Source: Acidobacteriota bacterium (GTDB lineage: Bacteria > Acidobacteriota > Vicinamibacteria > Vicinamibacterales > UBA2999). From it: 64,000 nt of DNA. The stretch's first letter is position 1; each line of letters begins with the position of its first letter. The stretch spans positions 377,001 to 441,000 of the forward strand of contig JAUYQQ010000008.1 of the NCBI GenBank assembly GCA_030697165.1, in the 5' to 3' direction. Of the stretch, positions 27,011 through 34,375 are shown one piece after another. The notes under the pieces were generated by a model. The model saw only the letters and a list, made by a program, of their open reading frames with translations, was not told the DNA's origin and did no database searches. The translations under genes were made by a program, and so were the position numbers.

Positions 27011-27106
27011 ACGCAGCGAGGGCATCGCTGCGAAAAAATTCGCTGGGTAGCGCTCAATAAAACGCACCGTCAGTACTCTTTTTTCGCAGCGACGCCCTCG
27101 CTGCGT
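27011..27106. repeat. Dispersed hairpin element E1, copy B
   Basis: A nearly perfect 26-28-bp stem (GCAGCGAGGGCATCGCTGCG plus six A, against six T and the inverse) encloses a core of about 40 nt at 27039-27078. The core TTCGCTGGGTAGCGCTCAAT and the following AAAACGCACCGTCAGTACTC match copy A at 13.5 kb. It lies 14 bp after the pgl stop and abuts E2 copy 2. Confidence 0.82.
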
Positions 27107-27126
27107 GATGCTCACCGCCTACCGGA

Positions 27127-27298
27127 GGCGGCCGCTCGTCGTTCGCTGGAGTGCGAACGTAGCCGGCGAGAGCCGGGCAGAGCCCGGCGGACAGGTTACT
27201 TACTGACAACTCGCTGCGAAGGGGAACGTAGCCCGCCCTGAGCTGCGAGTTGATAGCCGTCGCGAAGAGAGCACGGAAGCGAATGACGAGCGGCCGCC
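27127..27298 (-). repeat. Dispersed structured element E2, copy 2 (inverted relative to copy 1)
   Basis: The ends GGCGGCCGCTCGTCGTTCGC and its inverse (20 of 21 pairing) enclose CAACTCGC (27207-27214) pairing with GCGAGTTG (27245-27252). On the minus strand it reads CAACTCGCAGCTCAGG and later GTCAGTAAGTAACCTG, matching copy 1 at 20.1 kb. The outer stem sequence differs from copy 1 but remains complementary. Confidence 0.72.
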
Positions 27299-27329
27299 GC
27301 CGGCGATGCCCTCACTTTGTGTGCTCAAT

Positions 27330-27378
27330 GGTCCGGCTTCCGCCTTCGCCAAGGCTTCGGCGGACAAGAAAGCCGGAC
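27330..27378. repeat. TCCGGCTT...AAGCCGGA palindrome (R7), intergenic copy
   Basis: TCCGGCTTCCGCCTTCGCCA at the left and GGCGGACAAGAAAGCCGGA at the right flank an AGGCTTC centre. The copy lies between E2 and the end of the NtrC-type regulator. R7 also occurs inside several genes in the window. Confidence 0.8.
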
Positions 27379-27399
27379 GCCACATCTGAAGACCCGCCT

Positions 27400-28839
27400 C
27401 TACATGCGCTTGAGTTTTTCGACGAGGGTTGTTCGCTTGAGTCCGAGCAAACGGGCGGCGGCGCCGCGATTTTGCGCCGTGCGGGCCAGGGCGCGATCGA
27501 TCAGGCCCTTCTCGATCTGCGCGATCATCGCCGGCAGGTCGATGCCGCCCTCGGGCAGGTCGACCGACGGCGTGACGGTTTCCGGCTCCGCCAGTTGCAG
27601 GTCGGGCGGCAGGTCGGCCACCTCGATCTGCGTGCGGCCGCCCAGCATGGCCAGCGCCCGCTCGATGGCGTTTTCGAGTTGGCGCACGTTGCCGGGCCAG
27701 GGATGAGCCATTAGACGTCTCATGGCTTCTTGAGAGACGGTCGGGAGTCGGGAGTCGGGCCTGTCCGCCGAAGCTTTAGCGGAGGTGGGAGTCGGGAGTC
27801 GCGAACCGCCCGACTCCCGGTTCCCGGTTCCCGGTTCCCGATCAGAAAACTTCCGCAGGAAGTTTTGCACCAGAGGCGGGATGTCGTCAGGGCGTTCGCG
27901 TAGCGGCGTCAGTTGCACGGCGATCACGTTCAGGCGGTAGTACAGGTCCTCGCGGAACGTCCCGTCCTTCACCATCTTCAGCAGGTCCGCATTCGTCGCC
28001 GCGACAATGCGAACATCCACCTTGACGGTACGGTTGTCGCCAATGCGCTCGAACTCGCGCTCCTGCAGCACGCGCAGCATCTTCATCTGCAGCGCCATGG
28101 GCATGGTGCCCACTTCATCCAGGAACAGCGTGCCCTTGTCGGCCTGCTCGAGCCGGCCCTGCCGCATGGCCACGGCGCCCGTGAACGCGCCGCGCACGTG
28201 GCCGAACAACTCGGCGTCGAGCAGCGCCTCGGGAATCGCGCTGACGTTGATGGCGACGAACCGCTCGCGATGCCGCGGGCTGGTCTGGTGAATCGCCCGC
28301 GCGACCATCTCCTTACCGGTTCCCGTTTCGCCGTTGATCAAGATAGTGGCCGCGGTCGGCGCGACCGTCTCGATCAGCTGAAACAGCGCGCGCATGGCCG
28401 CGCTCCTGCCCACCATCGACCCCAGCCCGAACCGCTCGTCCAACTGCCGATGCAGGTACGCGTTCTCGCTCTTCAACCGCTTCTGTTCGAGCGCGTTGGT
28501 CAGCACGTGCAACAACTCATCGAACTGGAACGGCTTGGAGATGAAGTCAGCGGCGCCGCGCTTGATGACGTCCACCGCGTCCTTCACCGTCCCGTAACCG
28601 GTGACGACGATGGCGACGATGCCGGGGTAGCGGGTGAGGGCGGCGTCGATGACCTGGCGGCCGTCCACGCCCGGCAGGCGCATGTCCGACACGATGACGT
28701 CGAAGGCAAAGCCGTCGAGCGCCTTGAGGGCCGACTCGCCGTCGGCGGCCTGGACGACGTCGAAGCCGTGGTCCGTAAGTCGTTCTGCTACAACACTTCT
28801 CAGCGATTCTTCGTCATCGACGAGCAGCAGGTGCGCCAT
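27400..28839 (-). CDS. Sigma-54-dependent response regulator (NtrC family)
   Basis: The 479 residues hold a receiver domain (phospho-acceptor in VIVSDMRLPG, about residue 52), an AAA+ domain with Walker A GETGTGKEM, the sigma-54 contact loop GAFTGA and Walker B GTLFLDEV, and a Fis-type HTH (RNRGAAARLLGLKRTTLVEK). It should activate sigma-54 promoters when phosphorylated. An in-frame insert of about 40 residues (REPGTGNRES, SAKASADRPDSRLPTV) from two repeat families sits just before the conserved HPWPGNVRQLENA. No cognate kinase is adjacent; a PAS kinase lies 2 kb away. Confidence 0.93.
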   Translation of the reverse strand: MAHLLLVDDEESLRSVVAERLTDHGFDVVQAADGESALKALDGFAFDVIVSDMRLPGVDGRQVIDAALTRYPGIVAIVVTGYGTVKDAVDVIKRGAADFISKPFQFDELLHVLTNALEQKRLKSENAYLHRQLDERFGLGSMVGRSAAMRALFQLIETVAPTAATILINGETGTGKEMVARAIHQTSPRHRERFVAINVSAIPEALLDAELFGHVRGAFTGAVAMRQGRLEQADKGTLFLDEVGTMPMALQMKMLRVLQEREFERIGDNRTVKVDVRIVAATNADLLKMVKDGTFREDLYYRLNVIAVQLTPLRERPDDIPPLVQNFLRKFSDREPGTGNRESGGSRLPTPTSAKASADRPDSRLPTVSQEAMRRLMAHPWPGNVRQLENAIERALAMLGGRTQIEVADLPPDLQLAEPETVTPSVDLPEGGIDLPAMIAQIEKGLIDRALARTAQNRGAAARLLGLKRTTLVEKLKRM

Positions 28840-28939
28840 GGATTGTCAGAATATTGACGGGGTTGCACGCAGGTGTCAAGGGCTGCGCGCCTAATCTCAC
28901 GCTGGCAAGGTCCGATACAACCCTGTGGAGGCAACCCCA

Positions 28940-29137
28940 GTGGAACGGCAAACAGTCAGCATCATGAAGGCGTGCGAGATGGTCGGTGTCAGCCGGCGCA
29001 CGATCTACAACTGGATCGCGGCGAACAAGGTCGAGTACCTGCGAACCGCCGGCGGCAGCATCCGGATTTTCGTGGATACGTTGTGGCGCGAGCCGGATGG
29101 CACCAAGCATCCGAACAGCCCGAATGCCGTGGCGTAG
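28940..29137 (+). CDS. Small helix-turn-helix DNA-binding protein (BldC/excisionase type)
   Basis: This is a 65-residue MerR-like winged-helix protein: SIMKACEMVGVSRRTIYNWI, then NKVEYLRTAGGSIRIF. Such proteins are regulators (BldC) or recombination-directionality factors. GTG 28940 is chosen because GGAGG lies 8 bp upstream (28927-28931); the frame is open five codons further. It is divergent from the NtrC-type gene and precedes a stand-alone HisKA-like peptide. No integrase is nearby, so a regulatory role is more likely. Confidence 0.8.
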   Translation: MERQTVSIMKACEMVGVSRRTIYNWIAANKVEYLRTAGGSIRIFVDTLWREPDGTKHPNSPNAVA

Positions 29138-29190
29138 GGCGCACTGACGTGCGCCTCTACGAAACGCCCCTGATAGAGCAAAGGCAAGCA

Positions 29191-29388
29191 ATGGCAGGAG
29201 AAGATTCTCGTGAACTCCTCCACCGGCTGAACAATCAGCTCGGCGTGATACTCGCGCACGCCGAGTTGCTCGAGACCAAGGCGCAGGACGCGGCGCAGAA
29301 GGCGCGCGCGTCGCAGGTCGTGAGCGCCGCGCTCCAGGCCATGGCCGTCTCGCGCGAGCTGCGCCAGACGGTCGCCGATCCCAAATAG
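29191..29388 (+). CDS. Stand-alone HisKA-like dimerisation/phosphoacceptor peptide
   Basis: The 65 residues MAGEDSRELLHRLNNQLGVI, then LAHAELLE, resemble the H-box helix of histidine kinases (H-x-x-N-N-x-L), with a second helix ending SRELRQTVADPK. No HATPase domain follows. AAGGCAAGCA precedes the ATG. It might be a phosphotransfer or kinase-dimerising peptide, or a decayed kinase; it lies in a signalling gene cluster. The stop codon TAG is the first base group of a CCAGTAG arm. Confidence 0.6.
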   Translation: MAGEDSRELLHRLNNQLGVILAHAELLETKAQDAAQKARASQVVSAALQAMAVSRELRQTVADPK

Positions 29389-29789
29389 CCAGTAGCCAGT
29401 AGCCAGTAGCCTTCCGATGTAGCCTCCGGCTTTCTTGTCCCGCCGTAGCCTTTGGCGAAGGCGGAAGCCGGAGCTTCCCTCAGAGGTCCAGCCGCTGCTG
29501 GACCCAACTTCCCAAATTCGTCAAATCCACCAAAACCGTAAGTGCCTGTACCAAATAAATTTTGCCCGCCAATTCTATGACCGACTGCTCGGGTAAAACG
29601 CCATTATTTTGGCGCCGATCGCAGTGTAACCAGACGCAGTTTCGACAATGCCGGCTTGGGCAGATGCGTGTAAGTCACTGCAATTAAAGGTCTTTAGCAC
29701 GGTAGCGCTGGCAGCCTGCACGCTGCTGACCACCCTGACACAGCTCAGGCATCACCTTTGCCTTAGGGCAGGCAACGGAGATTCTTGAG
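29389..29789. other. 400-bp leader region before the sigma factor gene
   Basis: It holds a one-sided CCAGTAG arm (29387-29411) and an R7 palindrome (about 29418-29474). After these comes about 300 bp of less GC-rich sequence with no ORF I trust. An inverted repeat CGCCA-N6-TGGCG lies at 29599-29614. A GG-N10-GC pair at 29710-29723 (TGGCAGCCTGCACGCT) meets the minimal sigma-54 spacing but lacks most consensus bases. I looked for a c-di-GMP riboswitch here and did not find one. Confidence 0.4.
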
Positions 29790-30932
29790 ATGACCCCGAT
29801 GACTGACCCATCCGCCCTCGCAAATCCTACGGCGGGCCAAGCCAATCCGCGCGTCGAAGCCGGCATCCCCTTTGTGGAAGCCCTGGCCCGGCGCATGGCC
29901 GCCACCATGCCGCACTCGATCGACTTGAGCGACCTGGTCCAGGACGGCGTGATCGGCCTGATCGACGCGGCCCACCGGTTTGACGACTCGCGGGGCATCA
30001 AGTTCGAGACGTTCGCCGAACGGCGTATTCGTGGCGCCATGATCGACGCGCTACGCAAGGACGCCTGGCCACGCGGGGTGCGCCGGGTGCGGCGCGAGCT
30101 CGAGGCCGCGCGCGAGAAGCTGCGCAAGACGCTTGGTCACGAGCCCTCGCTGGCCGACCTGGCCAACGAGATCGGCTCCGACGAAAAGCGCCTGGGCAAG
30201 ACGATCGTGCGCATCAACACCATTGAATCGACCTCGCCCTTCTCGAGCGCCGAGAACGTGGACGAATCGCAACTGCCCGCGGTGATGGTGCCGGCCGAAC
30301 CCGAGCGCCCCGACCTGCAGTACGAGCGCGACGAAGTAAAGGGCCGCGTCCGCAACGCCATAGCCACGCTGCCGGCACGCGAGCAGCGCGTGATCGCGCT
30401 CTACTACTACAACGAAGCGACCATGAAGGACATTGGCGCCGAGCTCGGCGTCAACGAATCGCGGGTGTCGCAGTTGCACGCGCGCGCCATCAAGCGGTTG
30501 CGCGACGCCCTGGGCGCCGAGAGCACGCCGATCGCGGCCTCGGCGGCGCTCAAGGCGGCGTTTGCCGCGTTCGAGGCAGGGATCGGGGATCAGGGATCAG
30601 GGATCGGGGATCAGGGATCAAGGATCGGGGATCAGGGATCAGGGATCGGGGCTGCCGCGATCATGAAACCCAAAATGGCAAAAGCCTCTTTACCCGAATC
30701 CGATACGCGCGTGTCGCATGCGGCTCAGAAGCGAGCGGGATTGGTATTGGTCGTCGATCAGGACAACGTGTCGCGGGCGGCGCGCAGCAAGTCGCCCAAC
30801 CTGAAAGGCTTGGAGAGCCAGCGGCACGCGGTCTCTTCGAGAAAACGCTCCGCGTCGGTGCCGGCGACATCGCCGGTCACGAAAATGACGCGCCGCGCCA
30901 GCGCCGGCGTCGCCGCCGCCATCGCGCGATAG
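29790..30932 (+). CDS. FliA/WhiG-like alternative sigma factor with repeat-derived C-terminal extension
   Basis: Region 2 (IDLSDLVQDGVIGLIDAAHR, FETFAERRIRGAMIDALR), region 3 (LGHEPSLADLANEIG) and region 4 (LPAREQRVIALYYYNEATMK, then LGVNESRVSQLHARAIKRL) identify a sigma-70 family protein of the FliA type. The normal fold ends near residue 245. Beyond residue 264 the frame runs through a GGGATCA array, giving GIGDQGS repeats, then MKPKMAKAS. Its last 175 bases are antisense to the 3' end of the convergent kinase gene. The extension is probably non-functional and arose when the array removed a stop codon. Confidence 0.85.
   Translation: MTPMTDPSALANPTAGQANPRVEAGIPFVEALARRMAATMPHSIDLSDLVQDGVIGLIDAAHRFDDSRGIKFETFAERRIRGAMIDALRKDAWPRGVRRVRRELEAAREKLRKTLGHEPSLADLANEIGSDEKRLGKTIVRINTIESTSPFSSAENVDESQLPAVMVPAEPERPDLQYERDEVKGRVRNAIATLPAREQRVIALYYYNEATMKDIGAELGVNESRVSQLHARAIKRLRDALGAESTPIAASAALKAAFAAFEAGIGDQGSGIGDQGSRIGDQGSGIGAAAIMKPKMAKASLPESDTRVSHAAQKRAGLVLVVDQDNVSRAARSKSPNLKGLESQRHAVSSRKRSASVPATSPVTKMTRRASAGVAAAIAR
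30583..30655. repeat. GGGATCA tandem array inside the sigma factor gene
   Basis: About nine 7-bp units of GGGATCA/GGGATCG occur in one orientation. Because seven is not a multiple of three, the repeating peptide unit spans three copies (GIGDQGS). The same unit forms the 58.05 kb array. Confidence 0.88.
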
Positions 30933-32311
30933 AACTGCATGCCGTCGATGCGCGGCATCTTCAGGTCGCACACGATCAGGTCGTAACTGGCTTCGGTGAG
31001 GCGGGTCAGGCCCTCTTCGCCGTCGCCGGCGCGATCGACGGTGAACCCGGCATCCTCCAGCGCTTCAGACACGGCCACGGCCAGCGCCGGCTCGTCTTCC
31101 ACCACCAGCACGCGCAAGCCCTTGAACGCTTCGAGCGAGATCGGCTGCTGCGCCGCGCGCGCGGCCGGCGCGTTCAGGTGCTGGCCGCTCACCGGCAGCT
31201 CCACGAAGAACGAGGTACCCACGCCGCTTGAGCTGAGCCAGATGCGGCCGCTGTGTTCGTTGACAATCGCGTAGGCGACGGTCAACCCAAGGCCGGTGCC
31301 CTGTCCCACCTCCTTCGTCGTAAAAAACGGGTCGAACACCCGTCCCTGCCGCTCTTCCGCAATCCCCGGCCCATCGTCATTCACCTCGAGCACGGCGGAG
31401 CCGCGATCGGCATCGTGCGAGGTGCGCACGACGATGGTGCCGCGGCCGTGGGCGCCGAGGCAGGCCTGCTCGGCGTTGATGAGGAGGTTGAGCAGCACCT
31501 GCTTGATCTGGTGGCCGTCGGCAAACACGTCGGGCAAGCCGCTCGCCAGCGCTTCGACCACCTGGATGTTGTTGACCTTCTGTTCGTAGGCGCGCAGCGC
31601 CAGCGTTTCGCGCACCACCTGGTTCAGGTCCACCATGGCGCGCGTGGTCTGGCGCTTGCGCGCGAAGGTCAGCAGGTTGCGCACAATGCGGGCGGCGCGT
31701 TCCGACTCGGCGAGTATGACCTCCAGCCCCTGGCGCGTCTTGTCGTCCACGTTTCGTTCGGCGAGCCGTTCGGCCCACGAAAGAATGGTGGCCAACGGGT
31801 TGTTCAGCTCGTGGGCGACGCCGGAAATGGTCTGGCCGAGCGCGGCCATCTTCTCGGCCTGCAGCAACTGGTAGCGGCCGTCGCGCGACTGGTCGTCGAG
31901 CTTCTTGCGGTCGCTGACGTCGCGGATCAGCGCTTCGATGTGGAGAGCCGCGCCCTCAGCCGGGGCTTCCACCTTCGCGCTATGCGCTCCGGCGGACAAG
32001 GAAGCCCCGGCTCTCCTGGCGTAGGTGGCACTTGCCGTTACTTCTACCCAGATCGGGGCGCCGTCCACGCGGCGCAGGCGCAGCAGGTGGTCGGTGACGA
32101 CGCCGTCGCGGTCGAGGCGCTCGATGAACAAGGTGCGCGCCTCCGCATCCACGAAGCGGGAACTGTCGAACGGCTGAACGAGCGTCTCTGCCGTCTCGGG
32201 TGGGTAGCCGAAGATGACCTTCAGGTGGGGATTCGCGGCGAGCGTTGCGGTGCTGGCCGCTCGGAGCGTGCCGACGTAGACACCCTCGGGAACGGCCTGA
32301 AACACGTCCAC
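30758..32311 (-). CDS. PAS-domain histidine kinase with C-terminal receiver domain
   Basis: The 517 residues contain a PAS domain (VPEGVYVGTLRAAS to RDVSDRKKL), HisKA with the acceptor His in GVAHELNNPLATILSWAE (near residue 167), HATPase motifs (NLLINAEQA, DDGPGI, GTGLGLTVAYAIV) and a receiver with acceptor Asp in VCDLKMPRIDG. It is cytoplasmic, with no membrane helix. The PAS domain carries an in-frame repeat insert (31953-32013, giving GASLSAGAHSAKVEAPAEG). The GTG start is 3 bp after the PCYCGC gene stop, so the two form one unit. It may phosphorylate the NtrC-type regulator nearby; this is inference. Confidence 0.92.
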   Translation of the reverse strand: MDVFQAVPEGVYVGTLRAASTATLAANPHLKVIFGYPPETAETLVQPFDSSRFVDAEARTLFIERLDRDGVVTDHLLRLRRVDGAPIWVEVTASATYARRAGASLSAGAHSAKVEAPAEGAALHIEALIRDVSDRKKLDDQSRDGRYQLLQAEKMAALGQTISGVAHELNNPLATILSWAERLAERNVDDKTRQGLEVILAESERAARIVRNLLTFARKRQTTRAMVDLNQVVRETLALRAYEQKVNNIQVVEALASGLPDVFADGHQIKQVLLNLLINAEQACLGAHGRGTIVVRTSHDADRGSAVLEVNDDGPGIAEERQGRVFDPFFTTKEVGQGTGLGLTVAYAIVNEHSGRIWLSSSGVGTSFFVELPVSGQHLNAPAARAAQQPISLEAFKGLRVLVVEDEPALAVAVSEALEDAGFTVDRAGDGEEGLTRLTEASYDLIVCDLKMPRIDGMQFYRAMAAATPALARRVIFVTGDVAGTDAERFLEETACRWLSKPFRLGDLLRAARDTLS

Positions 32312-32314
32312 CCG

Positions 32315-32848
32315 TTACTTCTTCGGTGGAAACGGCGTGGGAGTCTTGCCGGCAGCGTTGCCCGGCGTCCACTTCTTCTCGATCGCGGCGCGGATGGAGA
32401 CCACGTCGGCGCCCGACGAGTACATCTGCATGGCCTCCTTGGCGACATCGATACAGATGGTGCAGCCGAAGCCGTGCGTGTCCCACTCGAGCACGTTGCC
32501 CTTGGCATCGCGACGGGCGATGAAGCACGACTCGTTGTGCTTGTGGCCGTCGGCGCCGCAGCCGCAGTAGCACGGCACGAACGACAGGATCTCGGGGTGC
32601 TGCGCGGCGAAGTCGTAGGTGGCGCGCACCACGTCCATGGGCCGCACGGGCGCAAAGCCCATGGCCGGCAAGGGCGGCGCGGTCTTGCGAACTACAGCGG
32701 GCTTGGGGGCTTGGGGGCTTGGGGGCTTGGACGAAGCCGCCGGCTTCGCAGCCGCAGCCTGACCGGCGGCGGCAATCGCCACGGTCGTGGCCAGAGCCAG
32801 CCCGGCAATTCCGAGCAGGATCGTGAAGGGTTTCGCGAGCGTCTTCAT
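32315..32848 (-). CDS. PCYCGC-motif exported protein
   Basis: An N-terminal signal or anchor sequence (TILLGIAGLALATTVAIAAA) is followed by a Lys/Pro-rich linker and a domain with VPCYCGCGADGHKHNESCF and HGFGCTICIDVA. The PCYCGC family has clustered cysteines that may bind metal or form disulphides; its function is unknown to me. The linker (SSKPPSPQAPKPAV) is encoded by a CTTGGGGG tandem repeat. ATG 32848 (MKTLAKPF) is preferred over the ATG three codons upstream. It is the first gene of a unit with the PAS kinase, so it may provide the signal. Confidence 0.78.
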   Translation of the reverse strand: MKTLAKPFTILLGIAGLALATTVAIAAAGQAAAAKPAASSKPPSPQAPKPAVVRKTAPPLPAMGFAPVRPMDVVRATYDFAAQHPEILSFVPCYCGCGADGHKHNESCFIARRDAKGNVLEWDTHGFGCTICIDVAKEAMQMYSSGADVVSIRAAIEKKWTPGNAAGKTPTPFPPKK

Positions 32849-32861
32849 GGGGAACATTTAT

Positions 32862-32965
32862 ACCAGTAGCCAGTAGCCAGTAGCCAGTAGCCAGTAGCCA
32901 GACAAGAGTTCTTCTGGATACTGGCATCTGGATACTGGCATCTGGCTACTGGATACTGGATACTG
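32862..32965. repeat. CCAGTAG palindromic array, locus h
   Basis: Five left-arm units end AGACAAGAG. The right arm has TTCTGGATACTGGCATCTGG and further CTGGATACTGG units. It separates the divergent PCYCGC and diguanylate cyclase genes. Confidence 0.85.
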
Positions 32966-32976
32966 ACCCTGTTCCA

Positions 32977-34203
32977 ATGAAGCTGTTTGGCCGCCAGGAT
33001 TTGTTGCTCATCGGCGCCCTCACAACGGCGCTGATCGTCATCTTCTCCTCGCCCATTTCGCGCATGCTCGACTACGCGCGCGAGATCGAGAAGCAGAGCG
33101 GCCTCACACTGATCCCGGCGCTCGCGCTGCTGATGGTCGCGTTCCTGTTCCACCAATACCGCCGCAACGCCCAGGAACACGCGAAGGCAGCGGCGGCCGA
33201 AGCGGCGACCCGGGCCGCGCAGCACCGCGCCGCGGAACTCGAGCGGCTGGTGTCGTTCGGCCAGTCGCTGGGCCGCTCGCTCGACTTCGATTCGATTCGG
33301 ATCGCGATTGGCTCGCACCTGCACGAACTGGCCGGCACCGACAAGCTCTGGGTGCTCGTGCGCGAGGGCAATGAATGGCAGGCGCTGTCGGGCGACACGC
33401 GCGGCGCCGAAGAGGTGCTGCAGTGGGACGACCTGGCCGAGCAGTTGCTGGCCGGCGCCGACAAGACCCCGACCGAACTGAGCGCACCCCGCACCATCGG
33501 CATCCCCCTCATCGTCGGCGGCACCGCCATGGGAGTGCTGGGCGTGAAGACCGAGGCGGGCCAGTTGCCGGCCGACAAGCGGCGGATTCTCGAAGCGGCG
33601 GCGGCGCTGCTGGCGGTGTCGGTGAAGAACGCGCAGTTGTTCCGCGAGGTGAAAGAGAACAGCGTGCGCGACGCGCTGACCGGCTGCTTCACGCGCGGCC
33701 ATTCCCTGGACGTGATCGATGCGGAACTGCGCCGCGCCCGTCGCAGCCAGACGCCGGTAACGCTGATCATGTTCGACCTGGATCACTTCAAGGACGTGAA
33801 CGATCGCCACGGCCACCTGTGCGGCGACGCGGTGCTCGGCGCGGTCGGCAAGCGCATGAAGGACGTGCTGCGCGGCTCGGACCTCAAGTGCCGGTACGGT
33901 GGCGAGGAGTTCCTGGTGCTGCTGCCGGAGACGCCGCTGCACGGCGCCCGTCGCGTGGCCGAAACCTTGCGCAAGGAGATCGCCGAACGGCCCGTACCGT
34001 GGGCCGGCGAAGCGCTGACGGTGACCGCAAGCTTCGGCCTGGCGCAGACGCTGCCGGGCGAGGTCAACGTGCAGGCGGTGATCGCCCGCGCCGACCAGGC
34101 GCTGTACCGGGCAAAAGACGATGGCCGCAACTGCGTGCGGATTGCGGCGGAAACGACTACGCTCGTTTCAGACGAAAGCAATCGAACGAACCGCGTTAGT
34201 TAA
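32977..34203 (+). CDS. Membrane-anchored GAF-GGDEF diguanylate cyclase
   Basis: It makes c-di-GMP from two GTP. Two N-terminal membrane helices (LLLIGALTTALIVIFSSPI; LIPALALLMVAFLFH) are followed by a short coiled coil, a GAF-like domain (LVSFGQSLGRSLDFDSI to SVKNAQLFREV) and a GGDEF domain with DALTGCFTRGHSLD, FDLDHFKDVNDRHGH and active-site YGGEEF near residue 306. An RxxD (RGSD) five residues before GGEEF is the autoinhibitory I-site. The length is 408 residues. Confidence 0.93.
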   Translation: MKLFGRQDLLLIGALTTALIVIFSSPISRMLDYAREIEKQSGLTLIPALALLMVAFLFHQYRRNAQEHAKAAAAEAATRAAQHRAAELERLVSFGQSLGRSLDFDSIRIAIGSHLHELAGTDKLWVLVREGNEWQALSGDTRGAEEVLQWDDLAEQLLAGADKTPTELSAPRTIGIPLIVGGTAMGVLGVKTEAGQLPADKRRILEAAAALLAVSVKNAQLFREVKENSVRDALTGCFTRGHSLDVIDAELRRARRSQTPVTLIMFDLDHFKDVNDRHGHLCGDAVLGAVGKRMKDVLRGSDLKCRYGGEEFLVLLPETPLHGARRVAETLRKEIAERPVPWAGEALTVTASFGLAQTLPGEVNVQAVIARADQALYRAKDDGRNCVRIAAETTTLVSDESNRTNRVS

Positions 34204-34375
34204 TCACGACGGTTCAATCACGACGGTTCAATCACGACGGTTCAATCACGACGGTTCAATCACGACGGTTCAATCACAAGGGTTCAATCACAAGGGTTCT
34301 TAGAACCATCGTGCTTGAACCACCGTGCTTGAACCCTCCTGTTTGAACCACCGTGCTTGAACCCTCGTGTTTGAA
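34204..34375. repeat. GGTTCAATCACGAC palindromic array
   Basis: About seven 14-bp left-arm units (GGTTCAATCACGAC, later GGTTCAATCACAAG) meet a GGTTCTTAGAACC centre at about 34296-34308. Five inverted units (GAACCACCGTGCTT type) follow, so the arms can pair over about 70 bp. It lies between the convergent GGDEF and MFS genes and would make a strong bidirectional terminator. Confidence 0.9.

Noticed and set aside
27011-27106. Peptide common to E1 copies on the minus strand (KRVLTVR-IERYPA)
   Set aside because: Both copies can be read as protein in the same frame, but neither has a ribosome-binding site or independent start, and the pairing stems explain the conservation better.
29480-29789. 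c-di-GMP (GEMM) riboswitch before the sigma factor gene
   Set aside because: Searched because of the signalling context. The conserved tetraloop/receptor motifs and GGGACGCAAAGCC-like core are absent.
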